A stretch of 64,000 bases of DNA from Eudorina sp. 2006-703-Eu-15. Lineage: Eukaryota > Chlorophyta > Chlorophyceae > Chlamydomonadales > Volvocaceae. The stretch spans positions 186,001-250,000 of the forward strand of contig BDSI01000130.1 in NCBI GenBank assembly GCA_003117195.1, written 5' to 3'. The notes beneath the pieces are model-generated. The model searched no databases and was not told the origin of the DNA. It saw only the letters and a list, made by a program, of their open reading frames with translations. Each line of letters starts with the position of its first letter. The first letter of the stretch is position 1. The translations under genes were made by a program, and so were the position numbers. Below are positions 1-11,033 of the stretch, one piece after another.

Positions 1-1713
1 TGGACGTTTTCTCAGAGAACCAGCTTCTGGGGCGCTTGGTCCAAGACATGCAGGTTGGGTGCTCATGATAAAGCTTGCTGACGATACGGCATTTCTTAGC
101 GCGCCACGCGACCCTGCAACCGACAGGCGAAATTGTCCCGGTCCAACGCTGAGCTCCAAAAACTGACCCAGGAGGCGCGCAGCCGCGATTCTGCCATGCA
201 CGGGCAACTGGACTCCTGCCGGAAGCAGGTTGCGGACCTGCGGCAAGAGACCGCGGCCTTGCGGGCCGCCAACGAGTCTCTGGCCGAGCAGCACGAACGG
301 TGCGTCCCCGGGGCGTGGAAAACACACAAAGCTTTTGCGGCGCGGGTGCACACCACACGCCGCGTCCCAGTCCCCCTCCCACAAACATGCCCTCCCTCGC
401 CCAAGTGCGCTCCGCGCTGGCTCTCTGGCTCGTGCGCATCGCAGGGCTAAAGCGCAGCGGGACCAGCTCGAGGGCGCGGTCCTGGAGCTTACTCTGCAGC
501 TGCAGGACAAGAGCAGCTCCGCCTCGCAGCTGCGGGACCGCTGCGCGGAGCTGGAGCAGCAGCTGCAGGAGCTGCGGTCCAGCGGCGTCACCGCGGAGAC
601 CGTCAGGTCTGGGAGAGGGGGAGAGCCGCGTGCGTCGGGTTGAACACATGTATGGAGCACGTCGGGGCCGGTGGTTTCGAGCAACATTTGTGTCGGTGGT
701 TTGGAGCATGTTAGTGTGTGTCGTAAAGCCCTGGCCCTGATCCGGTACCCCTTGCCGTCCTCGCTTACAGCCAGCAGCTTCAGCGTGTGGAGGCGCTGTA
801 CCGGAGCCGGGTGGAGGCGGTCAAGGAGGACTGCCGCGAGAAGCTGGCGGCGCAGGAGGCAGCGGCGCGGGCGCGGCTGGCGGATGCCCAGGCGGCCACG
901 GCGCAGATGATGGCAGGGATCAAGCGGGCGGCGGTGCGGGAGGTGCAGCGGGTGGAAGCGCTGCTGGAGGGCAAGGTGGGATGGGCGCTGTGTATAAGGA
1001 AACTGAGCCGGCCCCCCGAAGGTGGGATGGGCGCTGTGTGTTGAGAAAAGGAACCCGCCCGACGGAGCCCAGGTGCGGGCGATGTGTGTGTTGGGGAGGG
1101 GGGGCCGGAGGCATTGTTGCAACTTCGAAGAAAACAGATTCACTGACGGCCGCAGCCAGAGATGTGTGTTTGGCGATGAAATCCGCCGGAGGGTCTAGAT
1201 GCGCGCAAGGACAGCCACAGAAAGAGAGGGCGCCGGGGCCAAAAAGCTGAAAATACCACGCAAAACAAGTCCCCCCGGATTTGGGCAAAAGTGGGTTTCG
1301 CCGCCGCATGCCTTACGCTGCGTGCCCCCCGCTTTGCACCTTCCTTTCTTCCTGGATCGCTGCGTCCTTGCTCTTTGCCCCAGATGCTTGACCAGCTGCG
1401 CGTCCTCGAGCAGCTGTCGAAACGCTGTCGGGCCCTGGAGTCCCGGGCCGCGGACCTGCGGCCGGTCGCGGCTGCTGCCAGCGCGGCGCGGGCCCGGGCG
1501 CAGGAGCTCGAGCGGCAGCTGCAGGAGGCGACTCACGCCGCGACTGCATTGTGGTGAGCACCACCGGGCGAAGCGCGCTCTGGCGCGGTCAGGTGCCGCA
1601 CAAGATTAGTCCTTGCATGCTTCCTTGCGTCCCTTCACATTCGTGTGGGCGTGCCTTTTCGCGTCTTTCTCTCTTTCTCTTTCTCTCTCTCATTTATATC
1701 TCTCTCTCTCTCA

Positions 1714-1796
<83 letters not shown>

Positions 1797-2149
1797 ACTC
1801 CCCCTGACGCGCTCCCCTTGCCGCTCTCCCGCGCGACCTCCGCAGCCCCTCCTCCTCCTGCGGCGGCTGCTGCGCCTGCTGCTGCCACGACTGCTCCAGG
1901 GAGGAGACCGGCGGGGCGGACCCGGGCCGTGCCGCACTGGAGGAGGACCTCGCGGCGATGCAGTCGAGGTACCGTACTGCCGCACCGTGCTGATAAAACC
2001 GCACAGCCCCGAAAGGCTGCCGCGCGGACATTGGCGGAACGTGCCCATGCCCAAGGAGGCCCATTTCAAACCCAGACCCATCCCTAACCATCAAACGGCA
2101 ACGTGTGTGCTCTGACACGCCTCCACCACCTGGCCCACCGACCGGCATT

Positions 2150-2218
<69 letters not shown>

Positions 2219-2225
2219 GTCATCG

Positions 2226-2256
<31 letters not shown>

Positions 2257-5200
2257 TCACAGCAGCAACAGCTGCAGCAGCTCCGTCACCAGTCATTTCG
2301 CGCACACGCGCTTCTCATTCCGGCGCGCAGGCTGGCGGCGGTGCGCGGGGAGCTGACGTCGCAGGCGGAGCTGGTGGCGCAGCTGCAGGCCGACCTGGTG
2401 ACCGCCCAGCAGGCCAAGGTGGCCCTGGAAGAGCGCCTGGAGGCGTCCGAGGCGGGGTATCGGGTGGGTGGGCAGGCGCGGTTCCGCTGTCTTCTTGATT
2501 GACACGAGGGTGGGTGCGCTGCTGCGCACTCAGCAGGGTCCGAGGTTACGAACACGCGGGGGGCCGAGGGTGGGTGCGAGCCGGGGGAGAGAGGTTGGGA
2601 GAGAGGGCCAGGGCCACCGCTGGCGCGGGACCGCGCCACAGAGCCGTGCGCGTGGACACGCGGGGCGTTTAGCGGCAGCTGGGACACAGGACACGGTGCA
2701 TCACAGCTCACGGATCGGTCCCGGCATGCGCCCGCGCCGGGGAGCCCCCCCGGCCTCGCCCTGCGCCGGCTCGGCGCCTCAGCGCTTTGCCGTACTCGGC
2801 AGGGAGTTCGCACACACGCTCGGTTGTGTTGTCACACGGACGTGCCTGGTGCCTGCAGGAGCTCCGGGTCGAGAACAAGGCGCTGCGGACGCAGCTGATG
2901 GCGGTCACCGCGCCCGAGCTGGTGCGTTGTCGAGGCGACGGGTCTGCTCAGGTACGTGGCGCGCGTAGGATGCGGCACCGCTGCACATCCGGATGCGGAG
3001 GTGGAGGTCCAGGTGGAGGTCCAGGTGGAGGTCCAGGTGGTGGCGACCTGCCCGGCTCTGGTTGGCCTTTTCATGGTGATGATGGCATGCCGGGTGCGGC
3101 AGCTTACCCCACAAACTCCCGCGCAAGCCATCCAAGCCGCGGCTGTAGCGATGGCCACTGGCCGCCGGCCGCTGTAGCAAATGGTATTCAAGTCGCGGCT
3201 GTAGCAACGGCGAGTCGTCGAGTGAAACGAGACGGTATTCGATGTGATACCCGGACGCTGCGCGCTGCAGCGGCCCATCGCCATCTCATCTCCATCCACG
3301 TGCGCATGCCCGTGCCTGTCAGGAGGGGCTCCCGAGGAGAGCCGGTGGATGCCAGGCAGCGGAGTGCCGGGAGCGCGAATCCGCGGCGCACGCCGCGGCG
3401 CTGCGCGCTGCCGAAGCGGACGCGGCCAGCCGCGAGATGCTTCAGCTGGTCCGGCGGGAGCAGGTGGCCGCGTCGCTTACGCTGCTGGGCCAGCTGCGGA
3501 GGGTGCAGGCACTGGAGGCCATGCGGCTCAGCGATCTGCAGGTGTGGTCGGGTGTTGGTCGGTGGGCTGGGCAGGAGCGAGTGCTGTGCAACGGGCATGG
3601 CGTGTGTTCGTAGGGAGGCAAGGCTGGCGTGCATGATCGCAATTGGCGTAGCAGTGCCCAACATCTGGCCGTACGGTGTGCATGTATTGTTGTATTTGCA
3701 GGCGTGGCTGTGTGTTTAGAAAAGAGACCCGTGGTTGTTTGAATGAATGAATGAATGTTACAGCGGACCCCGACGGGATCACCGGTGTATACCAGAGCAA
3801 GCCCCAGTAGGCCCCACCGCCAAGGCGGCAGGTCACCTCCACACCACAACGCCGCACCCAAAGAAAACACACCGGGCCATAACCCCAACCAGTCAGACAC
3901 CGAAGCAAGCAGAGGCGCGCAGCGGGGCAACACTACCAAAGGGATAGGCACAGCAGCGGGCATAATCCCCAGAAGTGGATAAAGCCAAGCACAGGGGAGG
4001 TCGCCCACACAGGCACCCCATTACCCAGCTACCACCACCTCTGAGGCACCCAACGCAGCACCCTCTCGAGGTCTTGGAAGGCCCACGCCTGGCTCGTGAC
4101 ACTGCCCAGCGACCGCTAGTGGGGTAACCCGCATCATAAGAAATAACTTGGCCAAAACACCAAAATGCCAACGGGAGCCCAACCTCCACCCCAAACTGAG
4201 GGTAGGCCCGGTCCCCAACTTGAACCCCGGTTCGGAGAGCCCGACGAAAAAACAGACAGAGGGCGGGGAACCCGCGCCTTATCCTTCTTCAGGAGCAGGT
4301 CCCGCACATCGCAGGACTCCCCCGCCACTTTCAAGAAAGGGTGGAAAGGGCCCACTGAGCTCCAACCCCGTCTCGGGAGCCCCAACTGGGCGAACCCGTG
4401 AAGGCGCCCCCAAAAGTCAGCGATTGCGCGCCGCTCCCCTTGTTCTGCCAATATCGGTCCCGGCCGGATCGTCTGACCCTGACCAGGTGCTGACCGCCGC
4501 AGGGTGGCCGCCATGAATCGGCGACCAGTCTCCATGGCCGCAATCGCGGCCAACACCACCACATCCCAAACAACTTGCTCCACGGGTGGCGGGGGTTCCG
4601 CCAGCCAGACCTGCGGCCTCCGTATCCGTGCCCCTAGGCGCGCTTCCAACTGACCCACCACCGCCTGGGCCACTCGGCATGACCAGAAATGGTGCTGTCG
4701 GGGTGTCTCTGACCCCCGCCTTCCGCTGGGTATCCCCCGCATCCACACCGCGTCACCCTCGCGTGTCGCATATGGGAATTGCCCAACAACGGGACGCCAT
4801 CGACTGTAAGGCGCCAAAAGGCCTCCTTATGCTCATTTTCCCACCGGATACTGAGCCAAAGGCGGCTCAGCAGCCCCTGGATCCGGGCGGCCGCCACCTG
4901 AGAAATCGGGTCGGTGGCTCCCAGTCCTACCGCCTCACAGGCAAACAGCAAGTGAGCCGCGCTGCGGCGTTACGCCACCTCGGCTAGTTGCATCGCTGTC
5001 CCCACTCGAACAGAGTACTCGCTCAGGGCCACCTTCAACCCATTATTCAACCTCCAACCCATGCGATCGAGCAACATGGCCGTCACCTCCTCTTCCGTGG
5101 GCACATTCGCCCCCTGGACCCCGTTCGCTCGTGCCGCTAGGGCTGCTGCCACCCAGGCCGCTGGTAGCCTTACTTGAAGTTCTACCAGCCGCCGGTCTAA

Positions 5201-7624
5201 TTCGGCCCATTGCCGCCAATCACCCCATCGCCCGGACCCCGCGGGATACCCAGGCAATCTTGTACGAATGTCGCCCACGCCCGTGCGGCGCATCGTGCCA
5301 TGCGGGCGGAGTCTATGTAGTTAGGCTCTGCCCAGCCGTCGGTTACCATCCGGAGCGTCTCCCCCACCCGGATTAGTTGTCCGACCGTTTGCAATCCGGT
5401 GTAGTCCACCAGGTCCGGGAACACATGCTCGAGGCCGGGGCGCCCCCCCTCGGGCAGTTCCTCCGGGAGTAGTGGGCTTCCCCACAGTGGTGCGTTCCAG
5501 CACCACGCCCCCGGCGCGAGCGGATGGTCGGCGATGTCCACCACTCTCGGCAGGGCGGCTAGGGCTGTCACGACCCGCTGTACCTCGGGTTCTAGCCTTC
5601 GGATCCCTCTCCATGGACTGTCGGCCGTTGCCGTGAGCACCATGCACGGCTTCCATGCCGCTGAGGCGTCCGCTAGGATCGTGTCCACGACACGTTGCCA
5701 GGGGGCGGCCCGCTGGTGGCGGATCCTCCTCATGTACCGCAGCGCTGTTGAGGCCCAGCGCGCTCGGATATGTTCCCGCAGCGGCAGCGCGCCGAATCCC
5801 CCCACCGCCGGGTGCCCAAGCAGCAGGCTACGTGGCACCCCAGTGGGCCGCCTCTCGGTGGCTTCGGGGCCCTGGGCCCTATCTACCAGGCGTGCCGTCC
5901 ACCCTTCGAGCCGGTCTATCACTGTCTCCGGCGGCATGCCGCCATGCTCCATGTGCCAAGTGAGTCTGTGCAATCCGTACGCCGCGGCAGCCGATGCCCT
6001 CCCGAAGGCGGACAGTGACAATTGCGCTATCCTCGTGAACCTGACACGAACTTTGTCCATCTGCGCTCCCCAGTCCATCTCCGGAGTGCCATCCACATCC
6101 GTGTACGGCAGGCCTAAGGCCGTGGCGGTTTGGACCAGTCTCATCCCGCCCCGAACCTCCTCACCTCCGGCCTCCACCCCTTTCTCAGCGGGTCCCACCG
6201 GTAGTAATTCCACCTTGTCCGGGTTCAGTTTCTGTCCCGATCCCTTGGCGAAGGTCTCCATGCTCGCCAGGAAGTGCTCGAGTTCGGCCGAGCTGCCCAT
6301 AATTACTTCGGTGTCGTCTGCATATTGCATGGCCGTGGTTAGGTCTTCGTCGGCAGGGCGGAGGCGAATCCCCACCCTCCGGTGCTGCAGCCAGCACAGC
6401 AGCGCCTGCGCCACGAATAAATAGAGCAGGGGGGCCAGGGGACATCCCTGGCGCACCCCGCCTGCATGGGTACCATCTTCGACTGGAAGCCGTTGACCAC
6501 CGCCAGGGATCGCGTGGAAGTGAGGAGGGTCCGCACCCACGTGGTGAGTCCCTCCCCGGCTCCCATGATCTCCATCACGTCCAACAGGAATCCCCGATCA
6601 ATAGTATCATACGCCTTTGCGATATCCAAGAAGGCCACAACGCACGATCTGTCTTGCCTCGCCATGAGGCGTGGCAGTAGCCGCAGGAACAGAATGTTCG
6701 CCCCAATCAGCCGGTCTGGCAGGAAGGCAGATTGTTCCAGGGCAATCACCTTTCCCAAGGCCGGGCCTAACCGATTCGCTAGTGCTTTGGTCAAAATACG
6801 GTAGTCCGTATTGAGCAGAGTGATTGGCCTACAGCTGCCAGGATCATGCCGTACTCCCCGATTTTTGTAGATGACCGTGATCACCCCGTCCACAAACCCC
6901 TCCACAAACCCTGTTGTTTGTGCGTGTGTGCTGCGAAGAACCCGCCCAAACCACCCAGGCGCGTGGCACAAATAACCTGCAATGTGTTTACCAAGGAACA
7001 TTTACCAGACGCAAACATGCGGGCATTTACCAGAGAGGCGATCGAAGGGCGACCGGCAAGGATAACTAGACATATGTGTTGTGATTTTGTCACATATCAG
7101 ACCGGGCCTGACGCAGTGTGTGTCGGGAGGATGTGGCTGGGCGGGACTGCGCTTGCAGGCGGCGAGTGCCCCGTCGGTACCTGCGCTACCGCGACGGGAT
7201 AGGGGGATCGAGGTGGCCATGAAAGCGCGGCGTGAGCCCCGCGCGTCCGCCTTGGTTTCATCTGGAAACGAATGCCGTGCGATCCATGGAACTTGACACA
7301 TGTTCCCGTGTCCAGGGAGGGCTGAGAACGGCCACCCATCCGTACTGTACTGCAGCGTGTTGGATAGCGGTAGCTGCTGCTGCTCCTGCAGCCAATGGTT
7401 GACACTGCAGCACCGCTTTGAACCGACGACCCGTTTGGATACATTGTACTACGATACACTGCAATCCTTTATACGGTTAGGTAAAACCTCGCATCGTTCC
7501 GGGCAAGCGCTCACGGTTGTCCTCCCCCGGTACGGTGCTTGTCACGCCGTGGCACCTGCAGGAGATCCACCAGCTGGAGCGGCGTCTGACGGCGATGCGC
7601 AAGGACCGCCTGCAGCCCGGGTGA
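1..7624 (+). CDS. Coiled-coil protein, C-terminal part (5' end outside window)
   Basis: Function is not recognised. The exons I can join in frame are 1-53, 127-299, 445-606, 771-975, 1384-1553, 1846-1968, 2331-2463, 2859-2921, 3323-3541 and 7562-7624, giving about 453 residues before a TGA. Nearly all of it has the Glu/Gln/Leu/Arg heptad composition of a parallel coiled coil, for example AELQKLTQEARSRDSAMHGQ in exon 2 and EIHQLERRLTAMRKDRLQPG at the C-terminus. The exon at 1846-1968 begins with a cysteine cluster inside the coiled coil. Phases agree at every junction; the acceptor at 2330 was chosen because only it fits the phase-2 donor at 1969. Introns contain a TA microsatellite, an ATC microsatellite and, in the last intron (3,542-7,561), an antisense LINE. 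It could be a basal-body, cytoskeletal or chloroplast scaffold protein; the sequence does not decide. No clear TGTAA follows the stop codon. Confidence 0.7.
972..1039 (+). repeat. Duplicated 5' splice-site segment
   Basis: The exon end plus donor region of the fourth exon (about 972-993) is repeated 46 bases downstream (about 1018-1039), so a second potential GTGGGATGGG donor sits in the intron next to a dispersed-repeat copy. The upstream donor keeps the reading frame. Confidence 0.6.
1035..1077 (-). repeat. Dispersed short repeat family A, copy 1
   Basis: On the minus strand this reads as an element 3' end: GCACCTGGG, a GGGCGGGTT block, a CCTTTTCT block, then a CAACACACA tail. The same order recurs at seven other places in the window. 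It lies in an intron of the coiled-coil gene. Confidence 0.55.
1717..1796. repeat. (TA)n microsatellite in intron
   Basis: An almost uninterrupted alternating TA tract of about 75 bases follows a CT-rich stretch. It fills the middle of the intron at 1554-1845 and ends about 50 bases before the acceptor. Confidence 0.97.
2147..2257. repeat. (ATC)n microsatellite in intron
   Basis: About 37 copies of a TCA/ATC triplet, with two TCG variants near 2218-2227. The tract lies in the intron at 1969-2330, about 70 bases before the acceptor I chose. Read as protein it gives long homopolymers of Ile, Ser or Asp, which are artefacts. Confidence 0.97.
2997..3042. repeat. 12-bp tandem repeat
   Basis: GGTGGAGGTCCA is repeated about 3.5 times in the intron between the exons ending at 2921 and starting at 3323. 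Confidence 0.85.
3709..3731 (-). repeat. Dispersed repeat family A, copy 2 (partial)
   Basis: The minus strand reads GGGTCTCTTTTCTAAACACA, the tail end of the family-A consensus. It lies directly beside the 3' end of the antisense LINE. Confidence 0.5.
3742..6912 (-). mobile_element. 5'-truncated, decayed L1-like LINE (reverse transcriptase)
   Basis: The minus strand encodes pieces of a non-LTR reverse transcriptase. The most upstream part has VITVIYKNRGV and CRPITLLNTDYRILTKALANRL-type motifs, followed by FLDIAKAYDTIDR and then the YADD catalytic motif near 6,310. The reading frame shifts near 6,480, again near 5,250-4,960 and near 4,800, so no intact protein remains. The C-terminal part near 4,700 keeps an HFWSC zinc-finger-like motif typical of L1-clade ORF2 ends. 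The 3' end (near 3,741-3,775) carries CTGTAAC followed by an ATTC-repeat tail. The 5' part of the element (endonuclease, first ORF) is missing, as in 5' truncation. GTTGTTTG at 3734-3741 and 6913-6920 is a candidate target-site duplication. It sits antisense in the last intron of the coiled-coil gene. Confidence 0.88.
6921..6980 (-). repeat. Dispersed repeat family A, copy 3
   Basis: The minus strand shows CGCCTGGGTGGTTTGGGCGG, a TTCTTCGCAG variant of the usual block, and a CACACACGCACAAAC tail. It abuts the truncated 5' end of the LINE, so family-A copies flank the LINE on both sides. Confidence 0.5.
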
Positions 7625-7741
7625 TGGGACTTGCCCCGGCGGAATCGCGATGTGCCGCCTGGCAGGATGGGAGGTCCGACCGTTGGTGCCGCAAGTAGGT
7701 GCCCTTGTGACTGTGCACGAGGGAGGAGGAAGGGGCAGGGG

Positions 7742-7775
7742 GTATTATTATTATTAAGGATGTTACGGCGGACAG
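7742..7775 (-). mobile_element. LINE 3' stub with ATT-type tail (weak)
   Basis: The minus strand reads GTCCGCCGTAACATCC followed by TTAATAATAATAATA. This is the LINE 3'-end motif with one change (CGTAAC for TGTAAC) and a trinucleotide tail. GCAGG occurs on both sides as a possible short duplication. It lies just 3' of the coiled-coil gene. Confidence 0.45.
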
Positions 7776-8152
7776 GTTGTGCAGGTTGACGTGTGCCGCG
7801 GTTTGAGAGAGCGCGCAGTGCGGAGCTCGGGGGCCAACTGCCCGACTCAAGGCCTCCAACGCCAGCATGTTGGAAGGTGCTCGCAGTACCAAGGTATTAA
7901 GGACGTGACGTGAGGGTGGAACCAATAAAGGAACCGGGCTACACTACCCGCAAACGAAGGCTGCTATGACCAAGGGAAGCGGATCCCCCGCCAGTCACAC
8001 ACCATTCAATGTACGGTGCGCCGCTGGGGGGCTGTCATCGACGATCCGTGAAGTCCGCTGCCACCCGATTCGTTCAGATAGGCAGCACTTCGGAGGGGGT
8101 AGGTACTGCAGCCGCCGTGTCAGCGGTGAAAACTTATGGACAACAAGCACAC

Positions 8153-8196
8153 CGGTGATCCCTTTGGGGTCCGCTGTAACGTTCATTCATTCATTC
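8153..8196 (+). mobile_element. 44-bp LINE 3' stub with perfect target-site duplication
   Basis: Forty-four bases match the terminal region of the LINE at 3,742-6,912, in opposite orientation: CGGTGATCCC, GGGGTCCGCTGTAAC, then a TTCATTCATTC tail. The stub is bracketed by identical AACAAGCACAC at 8142-8152 and 8197-8207 (12 bp if the flanking C is counted). This is what target-primed reverse transcription that stopped after a few dozen bases would leave. It shows that the TGTAAC-plus-tail motif is a genuine retroposed 3' end. Confidence 0.85.
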
Positions 8197-9225
8197 AACA
8201 AGCACACGGAGTTCAAGTTGCATAACAACTCGCAATCTGTTTGGCGACATTACGGCAGGATGCGGCGGAAACGGATAGCCGCCACGCTTCACTACCAAGG
8301 ATACGCAAGATGTGCAGGGACGTCCCTGGACGCGCCAAACCTGATCCCGCCTGTTCCCGTTGATACACTTTTGCCGGGAGTCCTGTCAGCGGCTACCGTA
8401 AAGGGTTGCGGCATCTGGCTACCTCGATGCTGCGGCGCTGGGTTGGTTTGTCCCGTGCACTGTAGGAATCAGTGTTTGCCCAGCCCTGCCCAGCCCTGGG
8501 TCCTACAGCCCACTTTCGCTGAGTAACTTCTAGCGATTTGCTGATATTCTAGCGATTTGCTGATATAATGACTGATCCACGCAAGTTGGCATCAGGATGA
8601 CCATGTTTTGCCTCCCTGGTGTTATGACAGGTGCAAACCTCAGTGGAACATCTACGAGAATCAAAAGGTGGCAAGGTGGTCTTCCGCGCGTGCTGCCCTG
8701 CAGGCCAAAGGGCCAACCCGATTTGTATGCCTGTATTTATGGTCGTTGTTATAGGGCTTCGCACGGTGGCGTCCCTTCATGATGGAAGGGTTTCCGATAT
8801 CCGATCCGCTTCCGTGCCCACGGCGTCAGGTTTCTTTCGACAAATTTGATGACAATAATTCTGTGTAAATCACTCTAACGCTTCTGTGCCGTCTACATAA
8901 ATACTTCTGTCGCCAGAACAGTCACGATAACAAAACACAGACTTTACCTGTGCTACGAGCAGAGCTGGCAAAATAAGTCCATGAAATGGCGATGTTCTAT
9001 AACCAAGAGAGACCTGAATCCTGTAGAGAAAGCAGCTGCACGTCACGTTTATGCTGCGCGTGAAATCCTTACGCTGCGCCACGAATTACGCCGTACTGTT
9101 CGAGGACAGCTCCATATTGAACTGGCAATTAGGAAACCCATTATAAACATGGCAAGGACGCAACATCAAGCAGCCACTTATGCCTTTGGTTTCCTCATCC
9201 AACATATTTCCGCAAGTCCCTGCCG

Positions 9226-10275
9226 ATGGCTCGCTTTCTGTTGGAGGTGAGTTTCTGTTGACAATGAACTGGCATATGTTTGTTAATGCCTCTTTATTTG
9301 TAATCCATGAATCATGATTTACTCCGCTCCCACAGGATGGACAAGGATCGTCTCATGGTTCTGACAGAAACGACACATTGTCAGGCGGCGCGTACCTGGG
9401 CATCGGCCTGAGCTGCGGCTTTGTCATTGGCATAATCACTTACGCTGTAATCCATTGGTGGATCCGCAGCCGTATGGTAAGCTGATGCTGATACCCCGTT
9501 GGGCAGCAGATGTTTGACTGGCCCCCGCCTGACTTATGCTCGTTAAATCTACTCGCAGAATGCTGTGCCGAACTCACAAGTTCGCCCAAGTGCGCAACGT
9601 GGAAGCACTGGTGGCTTCAGCAACATTGGACAGGATATCCGCACTGCTCCCTCCACCAACAACCTGTTGGCCGCACCGCTCCCGCCACCCAAGCAGACCT
9701 CCACCGACATGTTCTTCTCTCCTCTCCAGAGCAGCATAGCAAAGTCTACGAATGTGCGCGGCAGCACCAACTCAGTCGCTCTGCCAGATCCCGCAACGTA
9801 TGGCAGCCATGGCATCGCGCTCCTTCACGTCAACCAACCTGCAGCGCCCCATGTGGCTGCGCAGCCTCAGCCCATTCCGCTGCAGATGGCACCACGCGCA
9901 ACGCCCGATGATGTTTCCCCAGCAATGCCCCCCGCAACTCCATCCGCTGACGTGATGACGCCAGCGACTCAGCCAATCCAGTCGCAGCCATCCGGTCGCG
10001 ACACGGCGGCCGATCAGAGCGCCCAGCCACGGCAACAGCACCAGCGTATGGTTTCCGTTGCGGACGCTTACGGCGCCGACGACCTGGACGATGAGTGGGC
10101 CGTCGTTCTTGGTGACCTGGACGGCCTCTTAGCAAAGAAGGGTGAACCGCGTCTGGCCTCACCGGAGCGGGCGGTGGCAGTCCGCCGGCTGATTGCCGTC
10201 ACCGGTAGCCGCGGCATGCAGCACGCATTGGAGGCAGCAATGCAGGATGTCATACGGTACCGCACCAGGAAGTAG
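9226..10275 (+). CDS. Single-pass membrane protein of unknown function
   Basis: Three exons (9226-9246, 9336-9476, 9559-10275) join in phase 0 to about 292 residues. The short first exon (MARFLLE) is the least certain part; an unseen upstream exon is possible. Exon 2 encodes one hydrophobic helix, roughly residues 21-46 (GGAYLGIGLSCGFVIGIITY and on), followed by basic residues (WWIRSRM). This suggests a small luminal or extracellular N-terminus and a cytosolic tail. The tail is rich in Pro, Gln, Ala and Ser for about 140 residues. It ends in a more ordered acidic/Leu segment (DDLDDEWAVVLGDLDGLLAK) and a basic helix ending YRTRK. No family is recognised. A TGTAA near 10,669 would fit as polyadenylation signal, giving a 3' UTR of about 400 bases. 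Confidence 0.6.
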
Positions 10276-11033
10276 TGGCTGCGGCTGTGTGCGGCACATG
10301 GGATAGTGGTGTTGCTCGTGATCATATAACCGCTCTGGTGGGCTTGTTGCTGTTTTCGCACGTTTGGTGTGGCGTTTCACATGCAGGTTGATGGTATAGC
10401 ATACCCGCGCAAATCATACGCGAGGTGGGCGTGGATGAAAGTACGAGCATGTATGCTGGATGTGGTATGTGGCATGCGTTATTGTCTGGCGCTACTGCAT
10501 ACGTGCTGGGCTTGCACTTGGATTGGGGAGGCGTATCAAAGTTCTTTTCGAGTCATCAGTTGTGTCCAGGACCACCGCAACTACAGCGCGATTCCGTGAC
10601 GCGCTCCGCGTGTAGATATACAATACAATTGTACTTCTTCACTGTGAAGGCCTGCCGTCGCAGACGTTTGTAAAATGACGCGAACCCTGCTTGCGCACGT
10701 CCACGTGTTCCAGCAATCGTGCCTGAAGATATCGTCCAGGGCCACCTAACTTCCCATCTCGGGTCAAGGGTAAGAACCGCACATATACTTGAGCAATACC
10801 GTCACCACAGAGTAGCACAAGCTCGCTCAACCAAGTCACCGCTGCACAGTGTTCAATCTGATCTGAAAGTCAGCTACTTCTGGATACCTCAATCAAGCCC
10901 TGTGCTGCAGCTACCTATCATGGTCAAATTCAACCGCCGACTATCTGTCACCTAGCCTGTCATCCTTCTGAGGAGAGAACCTACTTCCTGCCTACTGTAG
11001 AACAAAACTCATATTGGTTGTCTATATATCCAC
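10276..11033. other. Convergent intergenic region
   Basis: This lies between two genes that converge. It contains the probable 3' UTR of the membrane-protein gene, with TGTAA near 10,669, and the 3' flank of the SHIPPO gene on the other strand. No further gene or repeat is seen. Confidence 0.5.
10669..10673 (+). terminator. Probable TGTAA polyadenylation signal
   Basis: TGTAA is the usual poly(A) signal of chlorophyte nuclear genes. It stands about 395 bases after the membrane-protein stop codon; no other TGTAA was noticed between. Confidence 0.4.

Larger units (their letters stand above)
7625..9225. other. Intergenic region between coiled-coil and membrane-protein genes
   Basis: No gene recognised. 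It holds the 3' flank of the coiled-coil gene, two LINE 3' stubs (near 7,742 and 8,153) and a 19-bp tandem duplication (TCTAGCGATTTGCTGATAT) near 8,529-8,567. From about 8,530 the composition becomes AT-richer towards the start of the next gene. Confidence 0.6.

Noticed and set aside
1551..2256. Open frames with Ile-Tyr repeats over the TA tract
   Set aside because: Produced by the TA microsatellite; they do not fit the exon phases.
2084..2305. Long open frames reading poly-Asp, poly-Met, poly-Ser or poly-Ile
   Set aside because: They are the ATC microsatellite read in several frames; the tract lies in an intron.
3709..6980. Family-A copies on both sides of the LINE as one long target-site duplication
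   Set aside because: The two copies differ too much and continue differently; an 8-bp GTTGTTTG duplication at the LINE ends fits better.
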